A stretch of DNA of 64,000 nt, taken from contig NZ_JMTZ01000019.1 of NCBI RefSeq assembly GCF_000731095.1, positions 1-64,000 of the forward strand, written 5' to 3'. Position 1 is the stretch's first letter, and each line of letters starts with the position of its first letter. The stretch comes from Lysobacter antibioticus. GTDB taxonomy: Bacteria > Pseudomonadota > Gammaproteobacteria > Xanthomonadales > Xanthomonadaceae. The position numbers and the translations under genes are program-made. Positions 9,378 through 19,200 of this stretch are shown in pieces. The notes under the pieces are model-generated. The model did not search any database and was not told the origin of the DNA. It saw only the letters and a program-made list of their open reading frames with translations.

Positions 9378-9497
9378 GGGTAGGAGCGGCGCAAGCCGCG
9401 ACCGTGATACCGCGCTTACCTCGCTGCGGTGAGGTCCAGGTCGCGGCTCGTGACCGAAGGAAATCCAGCCGGACGCCGCTCCGCCCTAGGAGCGGCG
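9378..9497. repeat. REP-like stem-loop element (family A)
   Basis: It starts with GGAGCGGCGCAAGCCGCGAC preceded by GGGTA, then about 35 bases later has GTCGCGGCTCG, the short string ACCGAAGGAAATCCAG and a closing GCCGCTCC. The two ends can pair into an imperfect long hairpin. A near-identical arrangement occurs at 19421-19516, and the first half recurs at 56531 and 57641. Confidence 0.8.
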
Positions 9498-9507
9498 CCG
9501 ACACTCG

Positions 9508-10845
9508 TCAGACGCCGACGTAGCCGCCCGCATATACCGGTTTCCACTGGCCGGATTGCTGGCTCCAGATCTGATATTCGCTGCCTTCGTACTGGTGGAG
9601 GCGGAAGATCAGTTCGGCCACACCGTCGCCGTCCAGGTCCAGGGCGTCGTGGAAGGAATGCGACTCGACCCCGTCGCCGCCGGTCTCGCGTGCGACTTCC
9701 CCGACCTTGCGGTATTGCTTGCCCGAGGCCTCCAACAACAACACCGAGTCCAGGGTGGTATCGGCCTGGTCAGCGTTGCGCGGCGGCACCGCCGCCACTG
9801 CGGTGGCGACCAACAGGCGCTTGCCGCCCGCCAGGTCGAGCGCATGCACGCGCAGGCCGCTGCGCTCTTCCTCGTCATAAGGACGCAGCGCCTTTTCGAC
9901 CGCGGCGCGGTCCAGGCGCTGCCGGCCCAGCACGGAACGCAGCTCGCGTTCGATCGCACGACGCTCGTCCGCGCTTACTTTCGCCGCGATGACGGCGGCA
10001 CCGGCGCCGAGCGTTTCGTTGCTGGCCAGGCCGCTCAGGCGTTCGTCGCGTTCGGTCGCGGGCGGGCGACGGACCTGCGCTTCCATGCCGAGGCCGACGG
10101 CATCGCCGCGGTCGATGATCTGCACCAGCCCGTCGGCGGCGCCGTTGCGGTACAGGTGGAAACCGCGCCAGACCGCGTAGGTACTGTCCGGCGCCGCGGC
10201 ATCGGCATAGCGGCCGCGGCCGTCGATGCGCGCGATCGTGGTCAGGTAGCCGCCGTCCACACCGAACAGCAGGCGCGGCTCGCCGGCCAGGCGCTCGACT
10301 TTGGGCGCGGTCATGCGCTCGCGGCGCGCGGTCGCGGCCTGCACCGCGGCGTTGTCGCCGTCGGCCTGTGCGGCATCGATCGCCAATTGATGGCTGTCGC
10401 GCGCGAACGGGCGCAGCGCGATCGCGCGCTCGGCGATGGTGCGCCGCTCGGCGCCGGCGGCGCGGCGGTAGTCCTGCTCCAGCGAAGCCGCGGTCGGCGC
10501 GCGCGGCCCGAGCAGGTCGGCGCGGATCCAGCCGACGGAGGGGTTGGGACGTTCGGAGGTCGCGCGCACCCATTCGCCGAACACGCATTGCACCTTGACC
10601 TCGGCGCCGATCGGCACCGACGTCACCGCACCCCCCTCGGCGCGCGGCAGCGAACGCATCCGCGCCGCATCGACGACGACGTAACGGACCGATGGCTGCG
10701 GATGCGATTCGCAATGGGCGACGGCTTCGCGGTAATCGCGGTCGGCGTCGTTGGACTGGGCGAGGGCGGTGGTGGCCGGCAACAGGCTAAGCGCACTGAT
10801 GAGCGCTGCGGCCAGAATGCGGCGGCGGGAATGAAGATCGGACAT
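9508..10845 (-). CDS. Secreted protein with SH3-like domain and VCBS-like C-terminus
   Basis: The frame is open for 87 codons further upstream. The likely start is the ATG at 10845, which has AAGGAAG at good spacing and opens a signal peptide (RRRILAAALISALSLLPATT, then ALAQ). After it comes a bacterial SH3-like segment (around VDAARMRSLPRAEGG to VKVQCVFGEWVRA, residues 50-95). The C-terminus has LDLDGDGVAELIF, a calcium-binding-like repeat seen in VCBS/FG-GAP proteins. It probably sits in the periplasm or cell envelope. Its substrate and role are unknown. It is divergent from the aldolase gene. Confidence 0.75.
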   Translation of the reverse strand: MSDLHSRRRILAAALISALSLLPATTALAQSNDADRDYREAVAHCESHPQPSVRYVVVDAARMRSLPRAEGGAVTSVPIGAEVKVQCVFGEWVRATSERPNPSVGWIRADLLGPRAPTAASLEQDYRRAAGAERRTIAERAIALRPFARDSHQLAIDAAQADGDNAAVQAATARRERMTAPKVERLAGEPRLLFGVDGGYLTTIARIDGRGRYADAAAPDSTYAVWRGFHLYRNGAADGLVQIIDRGDAVGLGMEAQVRRPPATERDERLSGLASNETLGAGAAVIAAKVSADERRAIERELRSVLGRQRLDRAAVEKALRPYDEEERSGLRVHALDLAGGKRLLVATAVAAVPPRNADQADTTLDSVLLLEASGKQYRKVGEVARETGGDGVESHSFHDALDLDGDGVAELIFRLHQYEGSEYQIWSQQSGQWKPVYAGGYVGV

Positions 10846-11154
10846 GCGGAAGGCTTCCTTGCAGCGGTGAGAGGGCGGCGTCCATGGCGCGCCGGATGCC
10901 AGCGGATGCTCGGCGGTCGCCGCATGGGTGTCAACGCGGGACCGGTTCGCTGCCTTGGGGCTCCGGTCCGCGGGATCGGCGGTGCAGTCCGCCGCTGCCG
11001 GCATCCGCGTTTTGACATCGATGACGGCCATGCGCTGAAAACGGTTTCCGTCGAAACTGAGCGCAAGTGCCTGATTCGACAGGCCCAAGGAGGGGGCAAG
11101 GTTCACCGTCAGCGGCTATAATCGCGGGCTTCCCACCGCTGCCGCAGGATCTCC
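10846..11154. other. Divergent promoter region
   Basis: A 309-base spacer between the SH3-like gene and the aldolase gene. It contains a good -10 box for the aldolase. No RNA gene or further reading frame was recognised. Confidence 0.5.
11117..11122 (+). promoter_or_regulatory. -10 box (TATAAT) of the aldolase gene
   Basis: A consensus TATAAT lies 33 bases before the aldolase start codon in otherwise very GC-rich DNA. No good -35 hexamer is seen at 16-18 bases upstream, so activator dependence is possible. Confidence 0.55.
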
Positions 11155-12165
11155 ATGAGCATCGAACAGCTTGCCGAAACCGCCCAGGCCATGGTCGCCG
11201 CGGGCAAGGGCATCATCGCGATCGACGAGTCGAACGCCACCATCGCCAAGCGTTTCGCCGGCGTCGGCATCGACAACACCGAAGAAAATCGCCGCGCCTA
11301 CCGCGAGCTGCTGCTCACCACGCCGAAGATCGGCGACTACATCTCCGGCGCGATCCTGTACGACGAAACCATCCGTCAGTCGACCAAGGCCGGCGTGCCG
11401 TTCACCAAGGTCATGATGGACAACGGCGTGATCCCGGGCATCAAGGTCGACAAGGGCCCGCAGCCGCTTGCCGGCTTCCCGGGCGAAGTCGTGACCGAGG
11501 GCCTCGACGGCCTGCGCGCGCGCCTGGAGGAGTACTACAAGCTCGGCGCCCGTTTCGCCAAGTGGCGCGCGGTCATCAACATCGGCGACGACATCCCGTC
11601 GGGCACCTGCATCGAGGCCAACAGCCACGCGCTGGCGCGTTACGCCGCGCTGTGCCAGGAGCAGGGCCTGGTGCCGATGGTCGAGCCGGAAGTCATCATG
11701 GACGGCAGCCACGACATCGACACCTGCTTCGAAGTCACCGAAGTGACCCTGCGTTCGCTGTTCGGCGCGCTGTATGAGCAGAGCGTGGTCCTCGAAGGCA
11801 CCATCCTGAAGGCGTCGATGGTCCTGCCGGGCACCCTGGCCAGCGACCGCGCCAGCGTCGACGACGTCGCCGCAGCCACCCTGCAGTGCCTGAAGTCGAC
11901 CGTGCCGGCGACCCTGCCGGGCATCGTGTTCCTGTCGGGCGGCCAGTCGGACGAGGACGCCACCGCGCACCTCAACGCGATGAACCAGATGGGCCCGAAC
12001 CCGTGGCCGCTGTCGTTCTCCTACGGCCGCGCCATGCAGTCGGCGGCGCTGAAGCTGTGGTCGCAGGACCTGGTCGGCAACATCGCCAAGGCCCAGCAGA
12101 CCGTGTACGAGCGCGCCAAGGCCAACGGCCTGGCGGCGCTGGGCCAGTGGAAGTCGGCGGCGTAA
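11155..12165 (+). CDS. Class I fructose-bisphosphate aldolase
   Basis: This glycolytic enzyme splits fructose-1,6-bisphosphate into two triose phosphates through a Schiff base. It is the class I, animal-type family (336 residues). The motifs GKGIIAIDES near the start, MVEPEVIMDGSHD in the middle, and LEGTILKASMV with the Schiff-base lysine at residue 219 are all present, as is FLSGGQSDEDA. Many proteobacteria use only the class II zinc enzyme, so this type is a useful lineage mark. A strong intrinsic terminator follows. Confidence 0.95.
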   Translation: MSIEQLAETAQAMVAAGKGIIAIDESNATIAKRFAGVGIDNTEENRRAYRELLLTTPKIGDYISGAILYDETIRQSTKAGVPFTKVMMDNGVIPGIKVDKGPQPLAGFPGEVVTEGLDGLRARLEEYYKLGARFAKWRAVINIGDDIPSGTCIEANSHALARYAALCQEQGLVPMVEPEVIMDGSHDIDTCFEVTEVTLRSLFGALYEQSVVLEGTILKASMVLPGTLASDRASVDDVAAATLQCLKSTVPATLPGIVFLSGGQSDEDATAHLNAMNQMGPNPWPLSFSYGRAMQSAALKLWSQDLVGNIAKAQQTVYERAKANGLAALGQWKSAA

Positions 12166-12186
12166 GCTTCGGCTACGACGCATCGG

Positions 12187-12215
12187 AAAAACGCCGGCCT
12201 CGCGCCGGCGTTTTT
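12187..12215 (+). terminator. Intrinsic terminator of the aldolase gene
   Basis: A 12-bp perfect stem (5' arm 12187-12198, 3' arm 12204-12215) with a 5-base loop ends in a run of five T. The A-run on the 5' side lets it work in both directions. Confidence 0.9.
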
Positions 12216-12259
12216 CGTTAGCGCCCACCGTTCCTTTCAACCTGCACGGACCCGGACGC

Positions 12260-12886
12260 ATGGAAACCCAGTGGCTCGCTTTCTCCGTCGCCGCGCTGAT
12301 GCTGACGCTAATGCCCGGCCCCGACACGTTCCTGGTGATCGGCAACGCGCTCGGCGGCGCGCGCCGCGGGCTTGCGGCGGTCGCCGGCATCACCTTCGGC
12401 GGGCTGTTCCATGTCGCGCTGTTCGCCTTGGGCGTGACCCAGTTGTTGATGTATTCCGAGCGCGCGTTCTGGACGGTGAAAATGCTCGGCGCTGCGTATC
12501 TGGCGTATCTCGGCGTGAAGGCCCTGCGCGCGGCGCTGCGGCCGCGCGCCGACGCGCCGTTGCCGGAGCTGGCCGCGCCCGCGACCGGGCTGTGGCGCGC
12601 GTTCGCGCAGGGCGCGCTGACTAACGCGCTCAATCCGAAGATCGCGATGTTCTATCTCGCGTTTCTGCCGCAATTCCTCGCCCCGGGCGCGCACATGGCG
12701 CGCGATTCGATGCTGATGATCGGCCTGCATTACAGCATCGGCGCGGTGTGGCTGTGCGTGGTCGCGGTGGCCGCCTCGCGCATGGCCGGGACCTTGCGCA
12801 GCGCGCGGACAGCGCGCGCGCTCGATGGCCTGATCGGCACCATGATGCTGGGCTTCGGCGCCAAGCTGGCGTGGTCGTCGCGCTGA
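12260..12886 (+). CDS. LysE/RhtB-family amino-acid exporter
   Basis: A 208-residue inner-membrane protein with the family's six hydrophobic segments. Typical family sequences are seen: LTLMPGPDTFLVIGNAL at the N-terminus, GGARRGLAAVAGITFG, LGAAYLAYLGVKALR and TNALNPKIAMFYLAFLPQF. These transporters export amino acids, homoserine lactones or related compounds; the substrate cannot be told from sequence. It is transcribed on its own after the aldolase terminator. Confidence 0.92.
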   Translation: METQWLAFSVAALMLTLMPGPDTFLVIGNALGGARRGLAAVAGITFGGLFHVALFALGVTQLLMYSERAFWTVKMLGAAYLAYLGVKALRAALRPRADAPLPELAAPATGLWRAFAQGALTNALNPKIAMFYLAFLPQFLAPGAHMARDSMLMIGLHYSIGAVWLCVVAVAASRMAGTLRSARTARALDGLIGTMMLGFGAKLAWSSR

Positions 12887-12964
12887 GGCACGGCGTGCGG
12901 GCGTGACGGATCCGGCCCCGGCCCGTTAGGCTGGCGGGATCCGCAGCCGGCAAGGAGCCCCGCG

Positions 12965-13612
12965 ATGAGCGACCACCGCACGCCCTTCATACCGCCGCAG
13001 GCGGCCACGCTGTTGCGCGCCGGCCGCAAGATCGAGGCGATCAAGCTGGTGCTGGATGCGAATCCGGGGCTGGGCCTGCGCGACGCGAAGGACGCGGTCG
13101 AGCATTACCAGCGCGAGCCTGCCGAAGGCGGGCATTCCCACGCCGCCCCGGACGAGGCACCGTCGCCGCCCGAGGGTTTCCCGGCGCAGGCCGAACTGGC
13201 GCTGCGCAGCGGCAACAAGATCGAGGCGGTCAAGATCGTGCGCGCGGTCCACCGGCTCGACCTGCGCGATGCGCTCGCGGTGGTCGATGCGCATTTGCGC
13301 GGGCAACACGCGGACGCGTCCACCACCGGGGTGGGCGCCGGTCGCGCCGATTTGCCCGCCGATGTAACTATGGCGCTGCTGCGCGGCGACCGGGTCGGTG
13401 CGCTCGAACTGCTGGAAAAAACCCACGGGCTTGCGAACGCGGAGGCGATCAAGCGCGTGCTCGACCACGAACGCCAGCGCAGCAAGCGCGGCCTGAGCGG
13501 CCGCGCCGACGGCACGGTCCGGCGCGACGAAAGCAACGCCGGGATGCTGTGGTGGGCGTTGCTGATCGCCGTTGCAGCAGTGACGCTGTGGTATCTCGTG
13601 TTCCGCAACTGA
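12965..13612 (+). CDS. Membrane-anchored protein with three L7/L12-like segments
   Basis: The 215-residue protein has three related segments. The first (residues about 13-47) contains GRKIEAIKLV and GLGLRDAKDAVE, very like the C-terminal domain of ribosomal protein L7/L12. The second (about 78-112) has GNKIEAVKIV and LDLRDALAVVD, and the third (about 136-168) has GDRVGALELL and ANAEAIKRVLD. A hydrophobic helix near the C-terminus (LWWALLIAVAAVTLWYLVF) would anchor it in the membrane with the N-terminal part in the cytoplasm. Function is unknown; a protein-protein contact role is a guess. Confidence 0.75.
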   Translation: MSDHRTPFIPPQAATLLRAGRKIEAIKLVLDANPGLGLRDAKDAVEHYQREPAEGGHSHAAPDEAPSPPEGFPAQAELALRSGNKIEAVKIVRAVHRLDLRDALAVVDAHLRGQHADASTTGVGAGRADLPADVTMALLRGDRVGALELLEKTHGLANAEAIKRVLDHERQRSKRGLSGRADGTVRRDESNAGMLWWALLIAVAAVTLWYLVFRN

Positions 13613-13642
13613 GCGCGCGAACGCCCGCGACCTGCCAGAGCC

Positions 13643-14599
13643 TCAGCCCAGCGAGGCCAGCCAGTCGTCGTCGCTGCCTTCGTTGATGCCTTCGAACAGG
13701 AAGGTGCTCAGGTAGCGCTCGCCGGTGTCGGGCAGCATCGCCAGGATCACCGCGCCGTGTTCGGCGGTGCGCGCGACTTCTAGCGCCGCGGCCGCGGTGG
13801 CGCCGGCCGAGATGCCGACGAAGATGCCTTCCTCCAGCGCCAGGCGGCGCGCGGTGTCGCGCGCGAGCACTTCGTCGACGGTCAGCACGTCGTGGGCGGC
13901 GTCGCGGTTGAGCACGGCCGGGACGAAGTCCGGGGTCCAGCCCTGGATCTTGTGCGGTTGCCAGGCGTTGCCGCTGAGCAGGGCCGCGCCGGCCGGTTCG
14001 CAGGCGGTGATGCGCACTTCCGGGCGCGCCACCCGCAGCACTTCGCCGACACCGGTGAGGGTGCCGCCGGTGCCCCAGCCGGTGACGAAATGATCGAGCC
14101 GACGGCCGGCGAAGTCCTGCAGGATCTCGGCCGCGGTGGTGTTGCGGTGATAGGCGGGGTTGGCCGGGTTCTCGAACTGGCGGGCGAGGAACCAGCCGTG
14201 TTTCGCCGCGAGTTCCTCGGCGCGCCGGACCATGCCGCTGCCGCGTTCGGCGGCCGGGGTCAGGATCACCTTGGCGCCGTAGGCGCGCATGAGCTTGCGG
14301 CGCTCCATCGAGAAGGTTTCGCTCATGGTGGCGACGAATTTGTAACCGAGTGCGGCGCAGACCATCGCCAGCGCCACGCCGGTGTTGCCCGAAGTCGCTT
14401 CGACCACGGTGTCGCCGGGCTTGATCAGCCCCTTGGCTTCGGCGTCGAGGATGATCGCCAGGGCCAGGCGGTCCTTGACCGAGCCGCCGGGATTGAAGGC
14501 TTCGACCTTGGCGTACAGGCTGACGTGCGCCGGGGCGAGGCGGTGCAGGCGGATCACCGGGGTGCGGCCGATGGTGTCGAGGATGCTGTCGTGGATCAT
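13643..14599 (-). CDS. Cysteine synthase family protein (O-acetylserine sulfhydrylase)
   Basis: The likely start is the ATG at 14599 (GGAG eight bases upstream); the frame continues upstream, but that stretch is not family-like. The enzyme uses PLP to make cysteine from O-acetylserine and sulfide. The PLP lysine is Lys42 in NPGGSVKDR; the substrate loop EATSGNTG, the phosphate loop GWGTGGTLTGVG and the C-terminal GISAGAT are present. Length (318) fits CysK/CysM. The pairing of substrates (CysK versus CysM) is not decided here. Confidence 0.92.
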   Translation of the reverse strand: MIHDSILDTIGRTPVIRLHRLAPAHVSLYAKVEAFNPGGSVKDRLALAIILDAEAKGLIKPGDTVVEATSGNTGVALAMVCAALGYKFVATMSETFSMERRKLMRAYGAKVILTPAAERGSGMVRRAEELAAKHGWFLARQFENPANPAYHRNTTAAEILQDFAGRRLDHFVTGWGTGGTLTGVGEVLRVARPEVRITACEPAGAALLSGNAWQPHKIQGWTPDFVPAVLNRDAAHDVLTVDEVLARDTARRLALEEGIFVGISAGATAAAALEVARTAEHGAVILAMLPDTGERYLSTFLFEGINEGSDDDWLASLG

Positions 14600-14928
14600 G
14601 ACCAGGCTCCAACTGGGGGACTCGCGGAGTATGAACTCCGTCCGTGCCGCCCGCGCCATCACGTTGATTACGGCGATGAAACATCGGCGCGGCAGTCGTC
14701 CAGGCCGACCTTCGTCGGCCGCATGCCGGCCCGAACACATCGCCGGGACGACTTTGCCTATACGGTGGTCAACCAATGGCCCACGCGAGCGTTAATGCTG
14801 CACCGCTAGAATCGCGCGGCTTCATCGCCGCGCCGGTTCTCCCTTCCGCGCGGATCGCCTGGCCGGGCCGCACCAGCGCCCGCCAGACCCGCGCCGCCGC
14901 CCTCACGGGTACCCGTTCAGAGATCCGC
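14600..14928. other. Divergent promoter region
   Basis: A 329-base spacer between the cysteine synthase gene and the RND efflux operon. Frames from both genes extend into it but lack good starts or family-like sequence. No regulatory site could be assigned. Confidence 0.45.
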
Positions 14929-16035
14929 ATGCGACCACGTTCCGGCCTTCGCACCTGCTGCACCCTTGTCTTCGCCCTCGCCCTGACCGCCTGCGGCAGC
15001 AAGGGCGGGGCGCCCCAGGGGGGCCAGGGCGGCGATCGCCCGATTCCGGTCACCACCGAGCCGGTCCGCTTGCGGCCCTGGAACGACACCGTGCAGGCGC
15101 TCGGCAACGTCAAGGCGCGCGAGTCGATCACGGTCACCGCCAAGGTCAGCGAGATCGTCCAGGGCGTGCATTTCGACAGCGGCGACCAGGTCGCCGCCGG
15201 CGCGTCGCTGATCACCCTCAGCGGCAAGGCCCAGCAGGCCGCCCTGGCCCAGGCCGAGGCCACCGCCAAGGAAGCCGCCGCCCTGTACCAGCGCCAGAGC
15301 GAACTCGCCGCGCAGCAGTTGATCGCGCGTTCGGCGCTCGACACCCAGCGTGCCACCCGCGACGCCACCCGCGCCCGGGTCGAGCAGATGAAGGCCGACA
15401 TCGGCGACCGGGTGATCCGCGCGCCGTTCTCCGGCGTGCTCGGCATTCGCCAGGTCAGCCCCGGCTCGCTGGTCACCCCGGGCACGCCGATCGCTACCCT
15501 GGACGACACCGGCCGGGTCTATGTCGATTTCCCGGTGCCGGAAACGCTGTTGGCGCGCGTCGCCAAGGGCCAGACCGTCGACGGCACCAGCGCCGCGTAT
15601 CCGGGCCAGCCGTTCCAGGGCGAGGTCAGCACGATCGACGCGCGGGTCGACCCGGCCACGCGCGCGATCACGGTGCGCGCCGATTTCCCCAATCCCGACC
15701 ATCGCCTGCGGCCGGGCATGTTGATGCAGGTGACCTTGCTGCAACCCGAGCGCCAGGCCCTGTTGATACCGGAGATCGCGGTGGTGCAGGTGGGCACCGA
15801 TTCCTACGTGTTCCGGGTCAAGCCCGACAACACCGTCGAGCGCGCCGACGTCGAAGTCGGCACGCGTCGCGAAGGGCTGGCCGAGATCGTCAAGGGCCTG
15901 CAGGTCGGCGATGTCATCGTCGTCGACGGCACCGGCAAGCTGCGCGTCGGCAACAAGGTCCAGGCCGCCGGTGCGAATGCGCCCGCGAAGCGCCAGGGCG
16001 AGCCGGCTGCAGCCAAGGGCCGCGCGAATGGCTGA
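14929..16035 (+). CDS. RND efflux periplasmic adaptor lipoprotein
   Basis: The ATG at 14929 begins a lipoprotein signal with lipobox LTACGS (Cys22). The 368-residue protein has the membrane fusion protein order: barrel and lipoyl halves (GNVKARESITVTAKVSEIV, FDSGDQVAAGASL), a coiled-coil hairpin (about residues 105-145, Ala/Glu/Arg-rich), the second lipoyl half (IRAPFSGVLGIRQVSPG) and the membrane-proximal domain. It links the inner-membrane pump encoded downstream to an outer-membrane channel. No TolC-like gene is in this operon. The final codons overlap the next small gene by 8 bases. Confidence 0.93.
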   Translation: MRPRSGLRTCCTLVFALALTACGSKGGAPQGGQGGDRPIPVTTEPVRLRPWNDTVQALGNVKARESITVTAKVSEIVQGVHFDSGDQVAAGASLITLSGKAQQAALAQAEATAKEAAALYQRQSELAAQQLIARSALDTQRATRDATRARVEQMKADIGDRVIRAPFSGVLGIRQVSPGSLVTPGTPIATLDDTGRVYVDFPVPETLLARVAKGQTVDGTSAAYPGQPFQGEVSTIDARVDPATRAITVRADFPNPDHRLRPGMLMQVTLLQPERQALLIPEIAVVQVGTDSYVFRVKPDNTVERADVEVGTRREGLAEIVKGLQVGDVIVVDGTGKLRVGNKVQAAGANAPAKRQGEPAAAKGRANG

Positions 16036-16267
16036 CTGGATGCGGTCCCTGCTGTCTTCGTTTCCGCGCAAGCCCGATGCCGGCGACCTGCGCGCCGCGG
16101 TCAAGCGCGCCCTGGACTTCCGCCTGCGCGGCATGTCCGGGGCTCCGCCTGAAGACCCGGCCTACGACCCCGAGCAGGCCCCGGGCGGCCGGCCCAAGGT
16201 CGTGCCGATCTACATAGCGCCGAAGCGCAGCGCGCCCAAGCGCCGCAACGGCGGCGACGCGCGATGA
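16028..16267 (+). CDS. Small protein (79 aa) embedded in the RND efflux operon
   Basis: The ATG at 16028 overlaps the adaptor stop codon by 8 bases, and its own stop overlaps the pump's ATG (ATGA). This strongly suggests a real, translationally coupled gene. The product begins MADWMRSLLSSFPRK, is rich in Arg/Lys and Pro, has a PAYDPEQAPGGRPKVVPIYI middle, and ends in a basic tail (APKRSAPKRRNGG). There is no signal peptide or clear membrane segment. No family was recognised. A cytoplasmic or peripheral role in pump assembly or regulation is only suggested by its position. Confidence 0.65.
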   Translation: MADWMRSLLSSFPRKPDAGDLRAAVKRALDFRLRGMSGAPPEDPAYDPEQAPGGRPKVVPIYIAPKRSAPKRRNGGDAR

Positions 16268-19200
16268 ATATTTCCGACCTGTCGATCCGCCGTCCGGTGT
16301 TCGCCACCGTGATGAGCCTGCTGCTGATCACCCTGGGCGTGATGGCGTTCTCGCGCCTGACCTTGCGCGAATTGCCGGCGATCGACCCGCCGGTGGTCTC
16401 GGTCGACGTGACCTATCCCGGCGCCTCGGCGGCGGTGGTCGAGACCCGCATCACCCAGGTGCTCGAAGACGCCTTGGCCGGCATCGAAGGCATCGAGAGC
16501 ATCGAATCGCGCAGCGTCAACGGACGCGCCTCGATCAGCATCGAGTTCACCTTGCAGCGCGAGATCGAGGCTGCGGCCAACGACGTGCGCGATGCGGTCA
16601 GCCGCGTCTCCAACCGCATGCCGGAAGAGGCCGACCCGCCGCAGATCGAAAAGGTCGAGAGCGACGCCGACCCGATCATGTGGCTGAACATGAGCTCCAA
16701 GCAGATGGACACGCTGCAGCTGTCCGACTACGCGGAGCGTTACGTGGTCGACCGTCTGTCCTCGGTCGACGGCGTCGCCCAGGTCCGGATCGGCGGCCAG
16801 CAGCGTTATGCCATGCGCATCTGGCTCGACCAGGACGCGTTGGCGGCGCGCGACATCACCGTCAACGAGGTCGAGGCCGCGCTGCGCGCCGAGAACGTCG
16901 AACTGCCGGCCGGGCGCATCGAATCGCAGACGCGCGACTTCACTCTGCGAGTCGCGCGCAGCTACCAAAAACCCGAGGACTTCGCCCAGATTCCGCTGAA
17001 GAAGGGCGCCGACGGTTATGTCGTGCGGCTCGGCGACGTCGCCAAGATCCAGCTCGATTCGGCCGAACGCCGCGCCTATTACCGCAGCAACGGCGAGCCG
17101 AACATCGGCCTGGGCATCGTCAAGACCTCCACCGCGAACAGCCTCGACGTGGCCCGCGCGATCCGCGCCGAGGCCGACAAGATCCGCCCGGGCCTGCCGG
17201 ACGGCACCAACATCTTCGTCGCCTTCGACACCACCATCTTCATCGAGTCGGCGGTCGAGCGCGTGTACCACACGCTGGCCGAAGCGGTGATCCTGGTGTT
17301 GATCGTGATCTGGTTGTTCCTCGGCAGTTTCCGCGCCGCGCTGATCCCGGCGGTGACCGTGCCGGTGTGCCTGATCGCTGCCTTCATTCCGCTGTACGCC
17401 TTCGATTTCTCGATCAACCTGCTGACTCTGCTGGCGCTGGTGCTGTGCATCGGCCTGGTGGTCGACGATGCGATCGTGGTGCTGGAGAACATCCAGCGCC
17501 GCGCCGACCTGGGTGAACCGAAGCTGGTCGCCGCCGCGCGCGGCACCAAGCAGGTCGCGTTCGCGGTGATCGCCACCACCGCGGTGCTGGTGGCGGTGTT
17601 CCTGCCGATCGGCTTCATGGAAGGCAACACCGGGCGCCTGTTCCGCGAGCTGTCGGTGGCGCTGGCCGGCGCGGTGGCCTTGTCGGCCTTCGTCGCGCTG
17701 ACCCTCACGCCGATGATGTCGTCGAAGTTCGTGCGCCCGCACAGCGAAGAGAAATCCAACCCGGTCAACCGCTGGGTCAATGCGCGCCTGGAAAGCGTGA
17801 GCCGGCGCTATAAAGGCCTGCTCGACCACACCGTCGAGCGGCCGTGGCTGTTCGGCGTGCTGATGGTGATCGCGCTGGCATTGAGCTTCGGCCTGTTCAA
17901 GCTGGTGCCTTCGGAGCTCGCGCCGCAGGAAGACCGCGGCTCGTTCCAGGTCTCGATCATCGGGCCGGAAGGCGCCGGCTACGACTACACGGTCAAGCAG
18001 GTGCAGCAGGTCGAGAAGATCATCGCCTCGCACACCGGCCCGGACCAGACCATCCAGCGCTACAACCCGCGCGTGCCCGGCGGTTTCGGCGCCAGCGAGG
18101 AAATGCACACCGGCCGCATCGCGGTGTTCCTGCAGGATTGGGACAAGCGCGACGTCAGCACCGCCGACGTCGCCGACGGTCTGCGCAGCGAGCTCGGTCA
18201 GTTGACCGGCGTGCGCGCGCTGCCGCAGGTCGGCGGCGGCCTGGTGCGTACGCGCGGGCAGCCGATCCAGATCGTGCTCGGCGGCCCCGAATACGTCGAA
18301 CTGGCGAAGTGGCGCGATCGTCTGCTCGCCCGCATCGAGCAGAACAAGGGCCTGTTCTCGGTCGACTCGGACTACAAGGAAACCCGCCCGCAGATGCGCG
18401 TGGAGATCGACCGCCAGCGCGCCGCCGATCTCGGCGTCAGCGTCACCGACATCGGCCATTCGCTGGAAACCATGATGGGTTCGCGGCGTGCGACCACCTT
18501 CGTGCAGAACGGCGAGGAGTACGACGTGATCGTCCAGGCCGGACGCGAAGTGCGCGCCTCGCCGGCCGACCTGGCGGCGATCCAGGTGCGCGCCCGCGAC
18601 GGCGGCCTGGTGCCGCTGTCGAACTTGGTCACCTTGAAGGAACTGGCCGAGCCCGGCAGCCTCAACCGCTTCAACCGCCTGCGCGCGATCACCGTCAGCG
18701 CCGGCCTCGCGCCGGGCTACACCATGGGCGAGGCGATCACCTGGCTCAACCAGGTGGTCGAGGAAGAATTGCCGGAACAGGCGCAGATCGACTGGAAGGG
18801 CGAATCGCGCGAGTACCAGAAGGCCGGCGGCGCGGTGCTGATGACCTTCACTCTCGCGTTGCTGGTCGTGTACCTGGTGCTCGCCGCGCAATTCGAGAGC
18901 TTCATCCATCCGTTCGTGATCATGCTGACCGTGCCGCTGGGCGTGCTCGGCGCCTTGCTCGGCCTGTGGATGACCGGCGGCACCCTCAACCTGTTCAGTC
19001 AGATCGGCATCGTCATGCTGGTCGGCCTGGCGGCGAAGAACGGCATCCTGATCGTCGAGTTCGCCAATCAGTTGCGCGACGAGGGCCGCAGCATCCACGA
19101 GGCCATCGTCGAGTCCTCGGCGGTGCGCCTGCGCCCGATCCTGATGACCTCGATCGCGACCGTGGTCGGTGCCGTGCCCCTGGTCCTGGCCGGCGGCCCG

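Noticed and set aside
9508-11106. Longer version of the SH3-like protein starting near 11106
   Set aside because: The extra 87 residues are not signal-like or family-like and would overlap the aldolase promoter; the internal ATG at 10845 has a good ribosome binding site and a signal peptide.
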